Translations under genes and position numbers: made by a program
Part shown: piece after piece, positions 34,947-44,189 of the stretch
Layout of the letters: every line of letters begins with the position of its first letter
Position numbering within the stretch: the first letter of the stretch is position 1
The notes under the pieces: generated by a model
The model's database searches: none
Seen by the model: the letters and a program-made list of their open reading frames with translations, nothing else
What the model was told of the DNA's origin: nothing
Assembly: GCF_003049575.1 (NCBI RefSeq)
Contig: NZ_PYWI01000008.1
Location: 1 to 64,000 of the forward strand
Length of the DNA: 64,000 bases
Source: Lysinibacillus parviboronicapiens
GTDB lineage: Bacteria; Bacillota; Bacilli; Bacillales_A; Planococcaceae
Direction: 5' to 3'

Positions 34947-35690
34947 ATGGTCAATTTAGTTGAAGAGAATCTCTTAGCTGTGAGGAAGCAAATGGCATTA
35001 GCTTGCCAAGCTTCAGGACGCAAGAAAGAGGACGTAAAATTGTTGTTGGCAACAAAAACGGTACCGCTTGAAAAATTAGCAATGGCGATCGAAGCAGGGG
35101 AAACTTTATTTGGTGAAAATAAAGCTCAAGAACTTCGGGACAAATTTCCACTTATGCAGCAATATAACCAGGTAGAATGGCATTTTATCGGACACCTGCA
35201 AACGAACAAAGTGAAGTACGTTGTAAAACATGTTACACTCATTCATTCTGTGGATCGTTTGAAATTAGGGCAGGCGCTACATCAACAACTTGTCAAAGAG
35301 AACAAGACGATGGCTATTTTAGTACAAGTTAATACATCCCGCGAATCCAGCAAATTTGGCGTCTTACCGGAATCAGCACTAGAGTTGGTTGAACAATTAT
35401 CTCAATTCGACACATTGCATATCAAAGGGTTAATGACGATTGGAAAATTAAACGCCAAACAGGATGAGACCAGACATTGCTTCCAATTATTAAAACAAAT
35501 TCAAGCACAAATAATAGCAAAAAATTTTCCACGTGTAGAAATGGGCATTCTCTCGATGGGGATGTCTGGAGATTTCGAAGTGGCCATTGAAGAAGGCGCT
35601 ACGATTATAAGAGTAGGGACAAGCGTATTTGGTCAACGTTATTTACCAGATGAATATTACTGGAATGAAAATGTGGTTCAGGTAGATTAG
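34947..35690 (+). CDS. YggS-family PLP homeostasis protein
   Basis: The 247-residue TIM-barrel protein binds pyridoxal phosphate without known catalysis and buffers cellular B6 (YggS/PLPBP/PROSC family). Seen: LLLATKTVP with PLP-Lys37, GENKAQELRDKF, WHFIGHLQTNKVKYV, VQVNTSRESSKFG and the phosphate-binding LSMGMSGDFEVAIEEGAT. Many Bacillales have another copy (YlmE) in the division cluster, so this is probably a paralogue. GGGGG precedes the ATG. A BenE-type permease gene begins 19 nt later, so the two are an operon. Confidence 0.85.
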   Translation: MVNLVEENLLAVRKQMALACQASGRKKEDVKLLLATKTVPLEKLAMAIEAGETLFGENKAQELRDKFPLMQQYNQVEWHFIGHLQTNKVKYVVKHVTLIHSVDRLKLGQALHQQLVKENKTMAILVQVNTSRESSKFGVLPESALELVEQLSQFDTLHIKGLMTIGKLNAKQDETRHCFQLLKQIQAQIIAKNFPRVEMGILSMGMSGDFEVAIEEGATIIRVGTSVFGQRYLPDEYYWNENVVQVD

Positions 35691-35709
35691 TAGAGAGGTA
35701 GGAAATGCA

Positions 35710-36930
35710 ATGAACACAACATCAGTTTCACTGCGGGGGCATGATTTACTATCGCCCACCATAGCTGCTTTTATATCCGTCCTAGTCAACTACGGGGGTA
35801 CTTTTATCCTGGTGTTTCAGGCGGCAAAGGTAGCTGGTCTAAGTCCAGAAATGACTGCGTCATGGATATGGTCGATTTCCATTGGTGTGGGGGCAACTGG
35901 TATTTGGTTAAGTTACCGATACCGTGAACCCATTATTACCGCTTGGTCAACACCAGGTGTGGCATTTCTTGTTTCAGCTTTGGCAGTTACGCCCTATGCT
36001 GAAGCCATTGGCGCTTATATCATTTCTGCTGTAGCATTTGTCATTTTAGGTTTATCAGGAATGTTCGAACGTTTTGTTCAACTTATTCCGCCAGGCATTG
36101 CTTCTGGGCTACTAGCAGGTATTCTATTACAGTTTGGCATTTCAGCCTTTGGTGGTGCGAAATCGGACCCTTTACTTGTCATTGTGCTTTTTACTGCGTA
36201 TATCCTATTAAGACGATTTACATCTCGATATGCAATCGTAGGGATCTTGGTAATTGGCTTGCTTTATTTGGTAAGTGTTGGAAAAGTCGATTTCAGCAAT
36301 GTCAAATTGTCTATCGCATCTCCAGTGTTTGTTATGCCAGAGTTTTCGCTTCATGCTTTATTGGGCGTCGCATTGCCGCTTTTTATTATTACTTTGACGG
36401 GACAATACATGCCAGGAATGTTAGTGTTGCGAAATGACGGATTCAAAACGAGTGCGAATCCGATTTTGATTGTGACCGGATTGGGCTCGCTCCTGACAGC
36501 ACCATTTGGCTCTCATGCTTTTAACGTTGCAGCGATTACAGCGGCCATTTGTACCGGAAAAGACGCCCATGAGGATGCAACGAAACGCTATATTGCGGGT
36601 ATTGCCTGTGGTATTTTTTATAGTATTGTTGGCATTTTTGGCGTGACATTGGCCGCATTGTTTTTAGTTCTTCCTGCTACGTTCATTGCGACATTAGCGG
36701 GATTAGCGTTGCTCGGTACAATTGGTAGTAGCCTTGCCAATGCGCTAACAAAACCGAATGGCCGCGAAACAGCACTCATTACTTTTTTGGCAACAGCCGC
36801 AAATGTTACACTACTTGGAGTCGGAGGGGCATTTTGGGGACTTGTTGCTGGTTTAGTGGCCCATTTAGTGATGAATGGTCAATTTTTCAGTAAACAACAG
36901 ATGAATGGACTACACCCAACTAAAAAATGA
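35710..36930 (+). CDS. BenE-family (benzoate/H+ symporter-like) permease
   Basis: A 406-residue membrane protein with about 12 helices. AWSTPGVAFLVSAL, the QLIPPGIASGLLAGILLQFG motif and TLTGQYMPGMLVLRNDGF are BenE signatures (aromatic acid or related substrate uptake; nucleobase-transporter fold). Annotated members named for benzoate have often not been tested. Position behind a PLP-binding protein and beside a MocR regulator suggests a B6 vitamer as substrate; this is inference. GAGGTAGGAA lies before the ATG. Confidence 0.75.
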   Translation: MNTTSVSLRGHDLLSPTIAAFISVLVNYGGTFILVFQAAKVAGLSPEMTASWIWSISIGVGATGIWLSYRYREPIITAWSTPGVAFLVSALAVTPYAEAIGAYIISAVAFVILGLSGMFERFVQLIPPGIASGLLAGILLQFGISAFGGAKSDPLLVIVLFTAYILLRRFTSRYAIVGILVIGLLYLVSVGKVDFSNVKLSIASPVFVMPEFSLHALLGVALPLFIITLTGQYMPGMLVLRNDGFKTSANPILIVTGLGSLLTAPFGSHAFNVAAITAAICTGKDAHEDATKRYIAGIACGIFYSIVGIFGVTLAALFLVLPATFIATLAGLALLGTIGSSLANALTKPNGRETALITFLATAANVTLLGVGGAFWGLVAGLVAHLVMNGQFFSKQQMNGLHPTKK

Positions 36931-36966
36931 ATACAGTAAGTGTCCAGTGCTAGTAAGAGGTTAAAA

Positions 36967-37017
36967 GCAAAACGATGCTGTTATATTTTTAGTAAACATC
37001 ATCGTTTTGCTATTTTT
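36967..37017 (+). terminator. Rho-independent terminator after the permease gene
   Basis: GCAAAACGATG (36967-36977) pairs with CATCGTTTTGC (37000-37010), followed by TATTTTTC. Confidence 0.75.
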
Positions 37018-37122
37018 CATGAACGAAGAAATTCATTGTACTTTTCCGTTAGTACTTAAAAGCTTTACAAGTTACTAATAGCGGTGCTAGAAGTCCTCAT
37101 AGCATACTGTTTTTGATAGAAA

Positions 37123-37170
37123 GGTAAAAATCTGTGTAGACACCCTGCAAAAAGCAAACAGATTTTTACC
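37123..37170 (-). terminator. Hairpin downstream of the MocR gene
   Basis: GGTAAAAATCTG (37123-37134) pairs perfectly with CAGATTTTTACC (37159-37170) around a 24-nt loop; on the minus strand it is 90 nt past the mocR stop. T run is weak. Confidence 0.4.
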
Positions 37171-37260
37171 ATGTGGAAAGCGTTTGTTATTATATTGAAG
37201 GACTTTGAGGCAGCCCTGTTTTTTGTTAAGCAACGATAAAGTTGGTGAGCGTGATTGGTC

Positions 37261-38691
37261 TTATAAAAGTATCCCCGCAAGTCGCAAAATGCCTGCTTCA
37301 ATTGCTGCCTCATCCATTTTAGCAAATCCCAGTACCCATCCTTTACGATGACTGTTCAAACAATAATTGCTCAGCGGATAAACACGAATACCTTTTTCCA
37401 ACGCTAGGTTTGTCATTGCTTCTTCATCAAATTCTTCTTCGGCTTCAAGAAGCATATGTAAGCCCGTTTCAATACCGCTTAGTTTGAAACGTTCAGCGAG
37501 TCCGCTTGCAATGATAGCCTTCGTCATAGCTTCATGTCTGCGTCGATAGACATTTCTTACTCTCCTCATATGGCGCATAAAATGGCCGTGCTCAATAAAA
37601 TGAGCAAGCGTTAATTGCTCCATAATCGGAAGATGCCGATAGGTGAGTTCTTGTACTTGAGCAAGTTGGCGGATGGCCTTTTTTGGACCAACGATTGCCG
37701 AAATTCGTATGCCGGGCGCAACCATTTTGGAAAAACTCATCATATATAATGTGTTTTGAGGTTGCTGGCTAAACAAGGTTGGAAGCGGACCGCCACGATA
37801 CCTAAATTCGCCATCATAATCATCTTCTACAATCCAAAATTGATCTTGCGCAGACTTTTGTAGCAATTGTTGCCTGCGTGGTTCAGACATAATGACACCA
37901 ACTGCACATTGATGCGAAGGCGTAATAAACGTAAGTTTGGATTGTGGAGGAATGCGATCTACTTGTAATCCGTACTCATCAACAGGCACAGGCACAACAT
38001 GCATGCGCCGATAGTTCATGGTCATCCAGGCAGCGGGAAATCCAGGATCCTCAACAGAAACCGTATCTCCTTCATGTAAAAGTGCTTGAGCAATTAAGTC
38101 TATGCTATGCTGTGCACCGGAAGTTAAGATAATTTGGTCAATATCTACATGAATGCCTCTTTCGAATGTTAAGTAACGCTGAATCTGCTCTCGGAGTGGT
38201 ATGAAACCATAGGCGTTACCATAACCCCAATTGACCAAATCTGCTTCGGCTGATGCCTGTAAAAAGGATTGTCGCCAAAGTTTACGAAAATGCTCATCTA
38301 AATACGGCTCATGGGGGCTAAAATCAAATTCTACGTGTTGCTTTTCTTTGCCTCTAAACCAACTGTTCAACTGGTCAACCGCCGTGTTTAATAAAGGTAT
38401 CTCTGGCGTGGATGGTCCTTGCGGCGTAATCTGCTCTGACGAGTTGGTTTGATATCCCCATTCACTAACCCTTGTGCCACCACGCCAATTTGTAACGGTG
38501 TAACCACGACTGAATAATTCCTCATAAACAATTTGAATTGTTGAACGCGAAACACCGACTAATAAGGCGAGCTCTCGAGAGGGGGGCAGTAACTCGCCTG
38601 GAGGCCATTTTCCCGTTGTAATGTTATGTATAGCTTGGTCAAGTAATTGTTGCCATATAGGATTTTTATCGTCTCGGTTAACTTTTAGCAT
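37261..38691 (-). CDS. MocR/PdxR-type transcriptional regulator (GntR HTH + aminotransferase domain)
   Basis: The 476-residue chimera has an N-terminal GntR winged helix (LLPPSRELALLVGVSRSTIQ) and a fold-type I aminotransferase domain that binds PLP as effector: LTSGAQHSIDL, VEDPGFPAAWMTM, VEDDYDGEFRYRG and Lys322 in SFSKMVAPGIRIS. MocR proteins such as PdxR control vitamin B6 synthesis or uptake. It converges on the YggS-BenE operon. ATG at 38691 is preferred to a GTG at 38700 because GGAAGTGA is better spaced from it. Its target may be the neighbouring operon. Confidence 0.85.
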   Translation of the reverse strand: MLKVNRDDKNPIWQQLLDQAIHNITTGKWPPGELLPPSRELALLVGVSRSTIQIVYEELFSRGYTVTNWRGGTRVSEWGYQTNSSEQITPQGPSTPEIPLLNTAVDQLNSWFRGKEKQHVEFDFSPHEPYLDEHFRKLWRQSFLQASAEADLVNWGYGNAYGFIPLREQIQRYLTFERGIHVDIDQIILTSGAQHSIDLIAQALLHEGDTVSVEDPGFPAAWMTMNYRRMHVVPVPVDEYGLQVDRIPPQSKLTFITPSHQCAVGVIMSEPRRQQLLQKSAQDQFWIVEDDYDGEFRYRGGPLPTLFSQQPQNTLYMMSFSKMVAPGIRISAIVGPKKAIRQLAQVQELTYRHLPIMEQLTLAHFIEHGHFMRHMRRVRNVYRRRHEAMTKAIIASGLAERFKLSGIETGLHMLLEAEEEFDEEAMTNLALEKGIRVYPLSNYCLNSHRKGWVLGFAKMDEAAIEAGILRLAGILL

Positions 38692-38897
38692 TCCATTCAC
38701 TTCCAGTTGATATTTTGTTTAAAATTTGGATTGTAAAATTATATAAAAATGGATATTTTAGTACATGCCATAATGGGTATGCTATCATAAAAATAATAGT
38801 CTTTGCAATATGACAAGATAAGGTGGAAATCCTTTCTACCATAAGGATGCAAGTGAAAAAGACAAACTCTAGCTCCTTCCAAAACTGATCAAACAAA

Positions 38898-38990
38898 CGC
38901 TCAGATCAGACGGAGAAGCGCTCGGGTAGCCGAAGCCACCGCTCAGGTCAGACGGAAAACCGCTCGGGTAGCTCAAATCACCACTCTGGA
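38898..38990. repeat. Second 21-nt tandem repeat array (core CGCTCGGGT)
   Basis: Cores at 38898, 38919, 38940, 38961 and 38982 (the last degraded) repeat every 21 nt exactly. Alternate units are more alike, giving a 42-nt super-repeat (38898-38939 and 38940-38981). The core is the reverse complement of the one at 225-358. Lies in the gap between mocR and the VOC gene, which holds no other feature. Confidence 0.8.
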
Positions 38991-39087
38991 AAGGCGAAGT
39001 ATCGCTATATTTCCATCACTGCTGGTGAGAAGCTTATCATAAAAAGCATGGGACTTTTTGAGACAGGAGAAAAAGGAGGTTTTTCAA

Positions 39088-39492
39088 ATGAATGATCAAA
39101 AAATAATCCCATTCCTGTCCTTCACAGGCAATGCGGAGGAAGCACTGAATTTCTATGTCTCTGTTGTGCCTCGCGCAAAAATTACGTCGCTTGTGCGTTA
39201 TGAAAAGGGACAGCCTCACGGCGATGAGGGCAAGGTATTAAATGGTACTCTTTCCTTGATGGGTCAGCAATTTATGTTTATGGATATGCCATCTGCCAAC
39301 CCTGCTCCGGATTTTAGTTGGGCGACGTCATTTTTTATGCACTGTCAAAGCGAAGCAGAATTTGATGCTGTTTTTAGCGGGCTTGCCAAGGAAGGCTCTA
39401 TTATGATGGGACCTGAGGCTGTGATGCAATTCCGTAAAGTGGCATGGGTCACGGATCAATTCGGAGTGACATGGCAACTCGTCTGGCAATAA
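39088..39492 (+). CDS. VOC superfamily protein (PhnB-like)
   Basis: The 134-residue product has the PhnB/3-demethylubiquinone-methyltransferase-like glyoxalase fold: IIPFLSFTGNAEEALNFYVS, LMGQQFMFMD and the C-terminal WVTDQFGVTWQL. Small VOC proteins bind metals and often act in resistance or degradation; no substrate can be named. ATG 8 nt after AAGGAGG; an upstream in-frame TTG at 39058 has no site. Confidence 0.8.
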   Translation: MNDQKIIPFLSFTGNAEEALNFYVSVVPRAKITSLVRYEKGQPHGDEGKVLNGTLSLMGQQFMFMDMPSANPAPDFSWATSFFMHCQSEAEFDAVFSGLAKEGSIMMGPEAVMQFRKVAWVTDQFGVTWQLVWQ

Positions 39493-39528
39493 GAGTTAAT
39501 CGAATGAATTAGGTGAATAGCACAGAGA

Positions 39529-39566
39529 GCTGCAAGTGTTTGGTAAAATCGCTTGCAGTTTTTGTT
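39529..39566 (+). terminator. Rho-independent terminator after the VOC gene
   Basis: CTGCAAGTG (from 39530) pairs with CGCTTGCAG (39550-39558), followed by TTTTTG. Confidence 0.75.
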
Positions 39567-40006
39567 TGTGTAAAGTTTTAAACATGCATGCGCATTCACA
39601 CTTTTCTTTTCCTTGCAAGGAAATAAATCCCATCCATTTGTTCGTCCTTTGCCAATCTTTCGTCATTTTCTGGGGAATGGTTTAACATAAAGGTATTAAA
39701 GGTTAGGGGAGGATGGGGTATACTTGTGGTAAAGACAACAGCCTATTCAAAATTGAAGCTATGTAGGTTGTTTAATAACAGTCGATTGGGCACACACGGT
39801 AACATGTGTTTAGGTTCCAATTAATACCTACCAGAAGCCATATTTACAAGCAGTTCTTGGTTATTGTTGTCAGCACAGAAACGTATCATAGAGAGGACTG
39901 TGCTTGTGGAGTAGGCTGTGTCATCCTTACGAAAGCACAAGATAACCTGCAACACATAACAGGAAGCGTACTACAATAATTTAATGCCAGAAAATGAGTG
40001 AAGTCG
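39567..40006. other. Non-coding region before mrfB
   Basis: 440 bp without a supported gene on either strand. In B. subtilis mrfB follows mrfA directly; here this stretch must hold a new promoter for mrfB, but I see no clear one. Confidence 0.5.
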
Positions 40007-41257
40007 ATGTCTTATGAAAATAAAATCTTACAAATGAAAAAAATGCTCGGTAAAAAAGCGCAAAAACCAGTCCAAGTAGAGGAAAAACCAGCTTTTCAAA
40101 AGCCCACCGTCCCTGGCTATACACAGCGCTGGGAAAATGCAGGATTGACGCGTATCGATAATGACTATGGCATAGTATTTAAACGACAGGTGCATTATCC
40201 ATTCACTTATCAGCATGGTCACTATCAATTGCAGAGCTTTTTCGATGCGTTAGTAAAATGGCAGTCAGCTGAATTTGAGCATCCCTATGCATTAGAGATG
40301 GATGAAAAGGTGTTGTTTTTTGATACAGAAACTACGGGTTTAAAAGGTGTGGGCACACAAATTTTCCTCCTAGGCTTTTTAGAAGTAACAGACGAGGATT
40401 TTGTCTTAACGCAATATGTTCTTGCAGACCCTGGTCATGAGGTAGCTTTGCTATTTGAGTCCAAGCTCTGGCAAAAAACGGCGACCATGATTACTTACAA
40501 TGGCAAGAGCTTTGATTGGCAACAACTTGAAACTCGCTGGACGCTCAATCAAAAACAATTACCGAAATTACGCACACAACGTCACATTGATTTGTTGCAT
40601 AGCTCGAAGCGTTTATGGAAAAATGATATGGAACGTCTGAAGTTAAAATCTGTTGAAGAAGAGAAGCTTGGTTTTACACGCGTAGGGGACATTCCCGGCT
40701 TCTTAGCGCCGATTATTTACTTAGATGCTGTGAAAAGTGGCGTACCAGATGCCCTGATGAAGGTTCTACTGCACAACGAATGGGACTTACTTTCGCTCAT
40801 TACCTTATATGTACACTCTACTAACTTGTTGTTTGAAGAGGCGAGCGAGGAATCTGCAAAGACCTACACCAATATAGGGAAATGGTATGCAGATTTAAAG
40901 GCAAGCACACAAAGTGTGAAGGTTTTAGAAAAGGTAACCACACGGTTCGATGCACTTGATGCAGGAAATGCTCAATTTTACTTAGCTATGCAGCATAAAA
41001 AAAATAAAAATTTCAATGAAGCCATTGATGCTTTTGTGGCTTCATTGCATTTTATTGAACCAAGAAAAAAATTGCAGGCACTCGAACAGTTAGCGATAAT
41101 CTATGAACATCAATTCAAAGATTACCAGCAGGCCCTTATTTATACACTAGAAGGCATACAACTGATTAATAAGACTGAGGAATGGCGAATAGAACAGAAG
41201 GAAAAATGGGAAATTACTTGGGAAAATAGATTGCGAAGATTAGGAAATAAGAAATAA
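40007..41257 (+). CDS. mrfB: Exonuclease MrfB (YprB), DNA repair
   Basis: The 416-residue protein has an RNase H-like DEDD exonuclease domain (about 100-270): VLFFDTETTGLKGVGTQIF (first acidic pair), MITYNGKSFDWQQL, HIDLLHSSKRLW and HNEWDLLSL, followed by a TPR-like helical C-terminus. B. subtilis MrfB is a nuclease that acts with helicase MrfA on mitomycin damage. ATG 6 nt after GAGTGA. Here it is transcribed apart from mrfA but still precedes gpsB. Confidence 0.88.
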   Translation: MSYENKILQMKKMLGKKAQKPVQVEEKPAFQKPTVPGYTQRWENAGLTRIDNDYGIVFKRQVHYPFTYQHGHYQLQSFFDALVKWQSAEFEHPYALEMDEKVLFFDTETTGLKGVGTQIFLLGFLEVTDEDFVLTQYVLADPGHEVALLFESKLWQKTATMITYNGKSFDWQQLETRWTLNQKQLPKLRTQRHIDLLHSSKRLWKNDMERLKLKSVEEEKLGFTRVGDIPGFLAPIIYLDAVKSGVPDALMKVLLHNEWDLLSLITLYVHSTNLLFEEASEESAKTYTNIGKWYADLKASTQSVKVLEKVTTRFDALDAGNAQFYLAMQHKKNKNFNEAIDAFVASLHFIEPRKKLQALEQLAIIYEHQFKDYQQALIYTLEGIQLINKTEEWRIEQKEKWEITWENRLRRLGNKK

Positions 41258-41378
41258 TTTCCCGGGTAAGCGCAAGAAACGACAAGTTTAGCCTTACAAT
41301 TGATGTTTGCAGACGATATAATGTTATGAAATATGCTATAATAAATTCGTGTATGTAGTGTGAGGAAGGGCGATGTGA

Positions 41379-41678
41379 ATGGACATTAAATTAACGTCAA
41401 AAATGATTCTTGAAAAGGAATTTAAGAAAAACTTTAAAGGCTACAATGTAGAAGAAGTCGATTCATTTCTTGATGAAATTATTCAAGATTATGAAACGTT
41501 TGAAAAAGTAGTGGCCCAACTAAGAGAAGAGAATAAACAACTTAAAGAAGATATTGAAAACACACCAAAAAGACAACCTCAACCTGCAGTTTCAGCGGCA
41601 GGTACGACAAACTTTGATATTTTAAAACGTCTTTCGAATTTAGAAAAACATGTATTTGGTAGTAAGTTATACGAATAA
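41379..41678 (+). CDS. gpsB: Cell division regulator GpsB
   Basis: The 99-residue coiled-coil protein is a DivIVA paralogue that links penicillin-binding protein 1 to division and elongation sites. LTSKMILEKEFKKNFKGYN and VEEVDSFLDEIIQDYETF form the membrane- and PBP-binding N-domain; the C-terminal helix (ILKRLSNLEKHVFG) trimerises. It lies directly before rnpB as in B. subtilis. The N-terminal basic motif of its partner PonA is encoded at the start of ponA in this window. Confidence 0.93.
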   Translation: MDIKLTSKMILEKEFKKNFKGYNVEEVDSFLDEIIQDYETFEKVVAQLREENKQLKEDIENTPKRQPQPAVSAAGTTNFDILKRLSNLEKHVFGSKLYE

Positions 41679-41693
41679 TTTTTATCAATTACA

Positions 41694-41722
41694 TTGTATT
41701 TATCATAAAACTCTAGTATAAT
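41694..41722 (+). promoter_or_regulatory. SigA promoter of rnpB
   Basis: TTGTAT (41694-41699), a 17-nt spacer and a perfect TATAAT (41717-41722), placed 9 nt before the 5' end of the RNase P RNA. Confidence 0.8.
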
Positions 41723-41730
41723 CTTTCCTA

Positions 41731-42127
41731 TCATCATGAAATTCGAGTAATCGCTGCGACGCTAGACGTCGTAGAGGAAAGTCCATGCTCACACGGTACT
41801 GAGATGTCCGTAGTGTTCGTGCTTACTGAAAAAATAAGGTAAGGCAGCTTAAGGCTGACGGCGGAAGGAAGACCTAAGTCCTTAGGATATGGTTGAAACT
41901 TCCTGAAAGTGCCACAGTGACGAAGCTTGCTTGGAAACATGCAAGGTGGAACGAGGTAAACCCCACGAGTGAGAAACCCAAATTATGGTAGGGGCACTCT
42001 CTTGAAGGAATTGAACGGATAGAGGGACAGAGTTCGCTCTGTAGATAGATGATTACTGCCCGGTCGTACGAGGCGCAAGCTGTTTGAGTACTCGGGAACA
42101 AAACATGGCTTACTGAATTTTTTGATG
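41731..42127 (+). ncRNA. rnpB: RNase P RNA, bacterial type B
   Basis: About 397 nt matching the Bacillus type B ribozyme that cuts the 5' leader of pre-tRNAs. Conserved blocks: GAGGAAAGTCCATGCTC near 41775, GAAAGTGCCACAGTGACGAA near 41906, GGTAAACCCC, GAGAAACCCAAATT and the 3' block GAACAAAACATGGCTTA. The ends (CATCATGAAATTCGAGTAA and TTACTGAATTTTTTGATG) pair to form P1. It lies downstream of gpsB as in B. subtilis; ends estimated from P1. Confidence 0.95.
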
Positions 42128-42146
42128 CTTATCTATGAATAACAAG

Positions 42147-42177
42147 CGCTCTCCAATTTGGTGGAGAGCTTTTATTT
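42147..42177 (+). terminator. Rho-independent terminator of rnpB
   Basis: GCTCTCCA (42148-42155) pairs with TGGAGAGC (42162-42169), followed by TTTTATTTT. The remaining gap to 42440 shows no feature. Confidence 0.8.
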
Positions 42178-42440
42178 TGAACTAATTAAGAAAGTATAAA
42201 CTTATATTCACTCTTTAGGTATTTTCCACCACCCGTTCAAGGACAGGCTAACAAGAGTTGGCTATGCCTTTGTCCTTAATTGTTGCACAAAAAACTTGTG
42301 GCCGTCGCTGCTCTTGTTACGCCTTCACGCAGAAGAATGGCTGCCTGGACATTACTTTTTGACAACGTGTGTGTGGAGCAGCAAGTGCGCTTTTCTTATA
42401 AAAATGAGGGTAGTATAGAGAGATAGGATGGAGCGGAAAC

Positions 42441-44186
42441 ATGAACGAAGTGAACAATTGGAATAGTCTGGAGAAGCTAAATTCGATTTCCAAATATCCT
42501 ACTGCCTTAATTACGAAAATCTTCGAAAATGTATCTGAAGGCATCATGATTACGGATAAACATAAAAAAATAGAGATGGTGAATCCCGCGTTTGAATTCG
42601 TTACAGGCTACAAGCGAGATGAAGTAATCGGGAAAACACCGGCAGTATTACAGTCGGGTGTGCATGAATTACCTTTTTATTTAAATATGTGGGAAAAGAT
42701 ACGACAAGAAGGAATTTGGCAGGGTGAAATATGGAATCGCCGTAAAACTGGAGACGTATATCCTGAATGGTTAACCATTGTTGGTGTCACCAATGATGCG
42801 GGAGAGATTTCAAATTACTGTGGCATCTTCACAGATTTGTCTGAAAGAAAAATAGTAGAAAATGAACTAGAAAAACGTTTGTTAACAGACTCCTTAACAG
42901 ATGTATCAAATCGATTTGCTTATATTGAGAGAATGGATAGTCTGTTAGAATCGACTTCCGCTATTTCTCATTCAGTACAACATGCGGTCTATTTTCTGGA
43001 TCTGGACAGATTTAAACAAATTAATGATACATTAGGACATGCAGTGGGCGACACTATCCTTATTGAAATAGCAACACGTCTGCAAACATTGCTAAAAAAT
43101 AAAGATATCATTGCAAGGTACGGCGGGGATGAGTTCATCATTACATTAACGAATGTGAAAAATGTTCGAGAAGCAGCAAAGTTTGCAGAGCAAATTATTC
43201 AAGTGATTGAACAGCCGATGGACATCAATGGCCAAAATATTTTTATCTCAACGAGCATTGGTATTAGCATGTACCCGGTTGATGGCGAATCAACTGAACA
43301 GCTAACGCACTGCGCGGATAAAGCGATGACATATTCAAAAAAGAATGGACGTAATGGCTATTCGTTTTACTTTGATGAGCTGCAAACAGATTCACAGCGT
43401 GTACTATTGTTAGATTCTGAGTTACGGAAAGCCATAGATGAGCGTGAATTTGAGCTATATTTCCAGCCGAAAATTGAAATGGACAATGAACAAATTCAAG
43501 GCTTAGAGGCACTGGTGCGTTGGAATAGTGAGAGCCTTGGTTTTGTATCGCCGGCAGAATTTATTCCATATGCAGAGGAAACCGGCTTAATCATTCCATT
43601 AAGTGAAATAATCATCGAAAAAGCTTGTGAAGCAGTTATAAAATTGCAGCAATTCGGTCTGAAAATTCCAATTGCGATTAATATATCAAGCATTCATTTC
43701 AAACAGTCGAACTTTTTAGAGTCCGTTCAAGTAATATTAGAACGTTATAACACGCCAGCTAATAACTTTGAAATTGAGGTTACGGAGCGTACCGTGATGA
43801 ACAGTGCGACTGAAACGGTCAGTAAGCTCGTACGTCTCAAACAGCTAGGCTTTAAAATCTCAATCGACGATTTTGGTACAGGCTATTCATCATTAAGTTA
43901 TTTAGTTCGATTCCCACTCGATTGCTTAAAAATTGATCGTAGTTTTATTCAACACATATCCTCACTGGATGAAAAACAAGCAGTCGTGGATGCGATTATT
44001 CAAATGTCGCATCGCTTAAAAATGAAAGTTGTCGCTGAAGGTGTAGAACAAGCACAACAAGTGGATATACTACGTAAAATGAACTGTGATATTATTCAGG
44101 GCTATTATTACAGTAAACCATTACCACTCGACGAATTACTCGAATTTATTGAGTTTTGGGAAATTGAACATCAAGGAAGGAAATAA
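42441..44186 (+). CDS. PAS-GGDEF-EAL cyclic di-GMP turnover protein
   Basis: The 581-residue cytoplasmic protein has a PAS domain (about 20-130; MVNPAFEFVTGYKRDEVIGK), a GGDEF domain with intact GGDEF (228-232) and an EAL domain starting at Glu356 (EALVRW) with EVTE, DDFGTGYSSLSYL, KIDRSFI and EGVE. Both catalytic sets look complete, so it may both make and degrade cyclic di-GMP, with the PAS signal deciding. It stands between rnpB and ypsC, where B. subtilis has no such gene. ypsC begins 3 nt after its stop. Confidence 0.9.
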   Translation: MNEVNNWNSLEKLNSISKYPTALITKIFENVSEGIMITDKHKKIEMVNPAFEFVTGYKRDEVIGKTPAVLQSGVHELPFYLNMWEKIRQEGIWQGEIWNRRKTGDVYPEWLTIVGVTNDAGEISNYCGIFTDLSERKIVENELEKRLLTDSLTDVSNRFAYIERMDSLLESTSAISHSVQHAVYFLDLDRFKQINDTLGHAVGDTILIEIATRLQTLLKNKDIIARYGGDEFIITLTNVKNVREAAKFAEQIIQVIEQPMDINGQNIFISTSIGISMYPVDGESTEQLTHCADKAMTYSKKNGRNGYSFYFDELQTDSQRVLLLDSELRKAIDEREFELYFQPKIEMDNEQIQGLEALVRWNSESLGFVSPAEFIPYAEETGLIIPLSEIIIEKACEAVIKLQQFGLKIPIAINISSIHFKQSNFLESVQVILERYNTPANNFEIEVTERTVMNSATETVSKLVRLKQLGFKISIDDFGTGYSSLSYLVRFPLDCLKIDRSFIQHISSLDEKQAVVDAIIQMSHRLKMKVVAEGVEQAQQVDILRKMNCDIIQGYYYSKPLPLDELLEFIEFWEIEHQGRK

Positions 44187-44189
44187 TGT

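Noticed and set aside
42319-42331. CTTCACGCAGAAG shared with 61433-61445
   Set aside because: Only 13 bp, itself a small hairpin; flanks differ, so it may be chance or a terminator-like stem.
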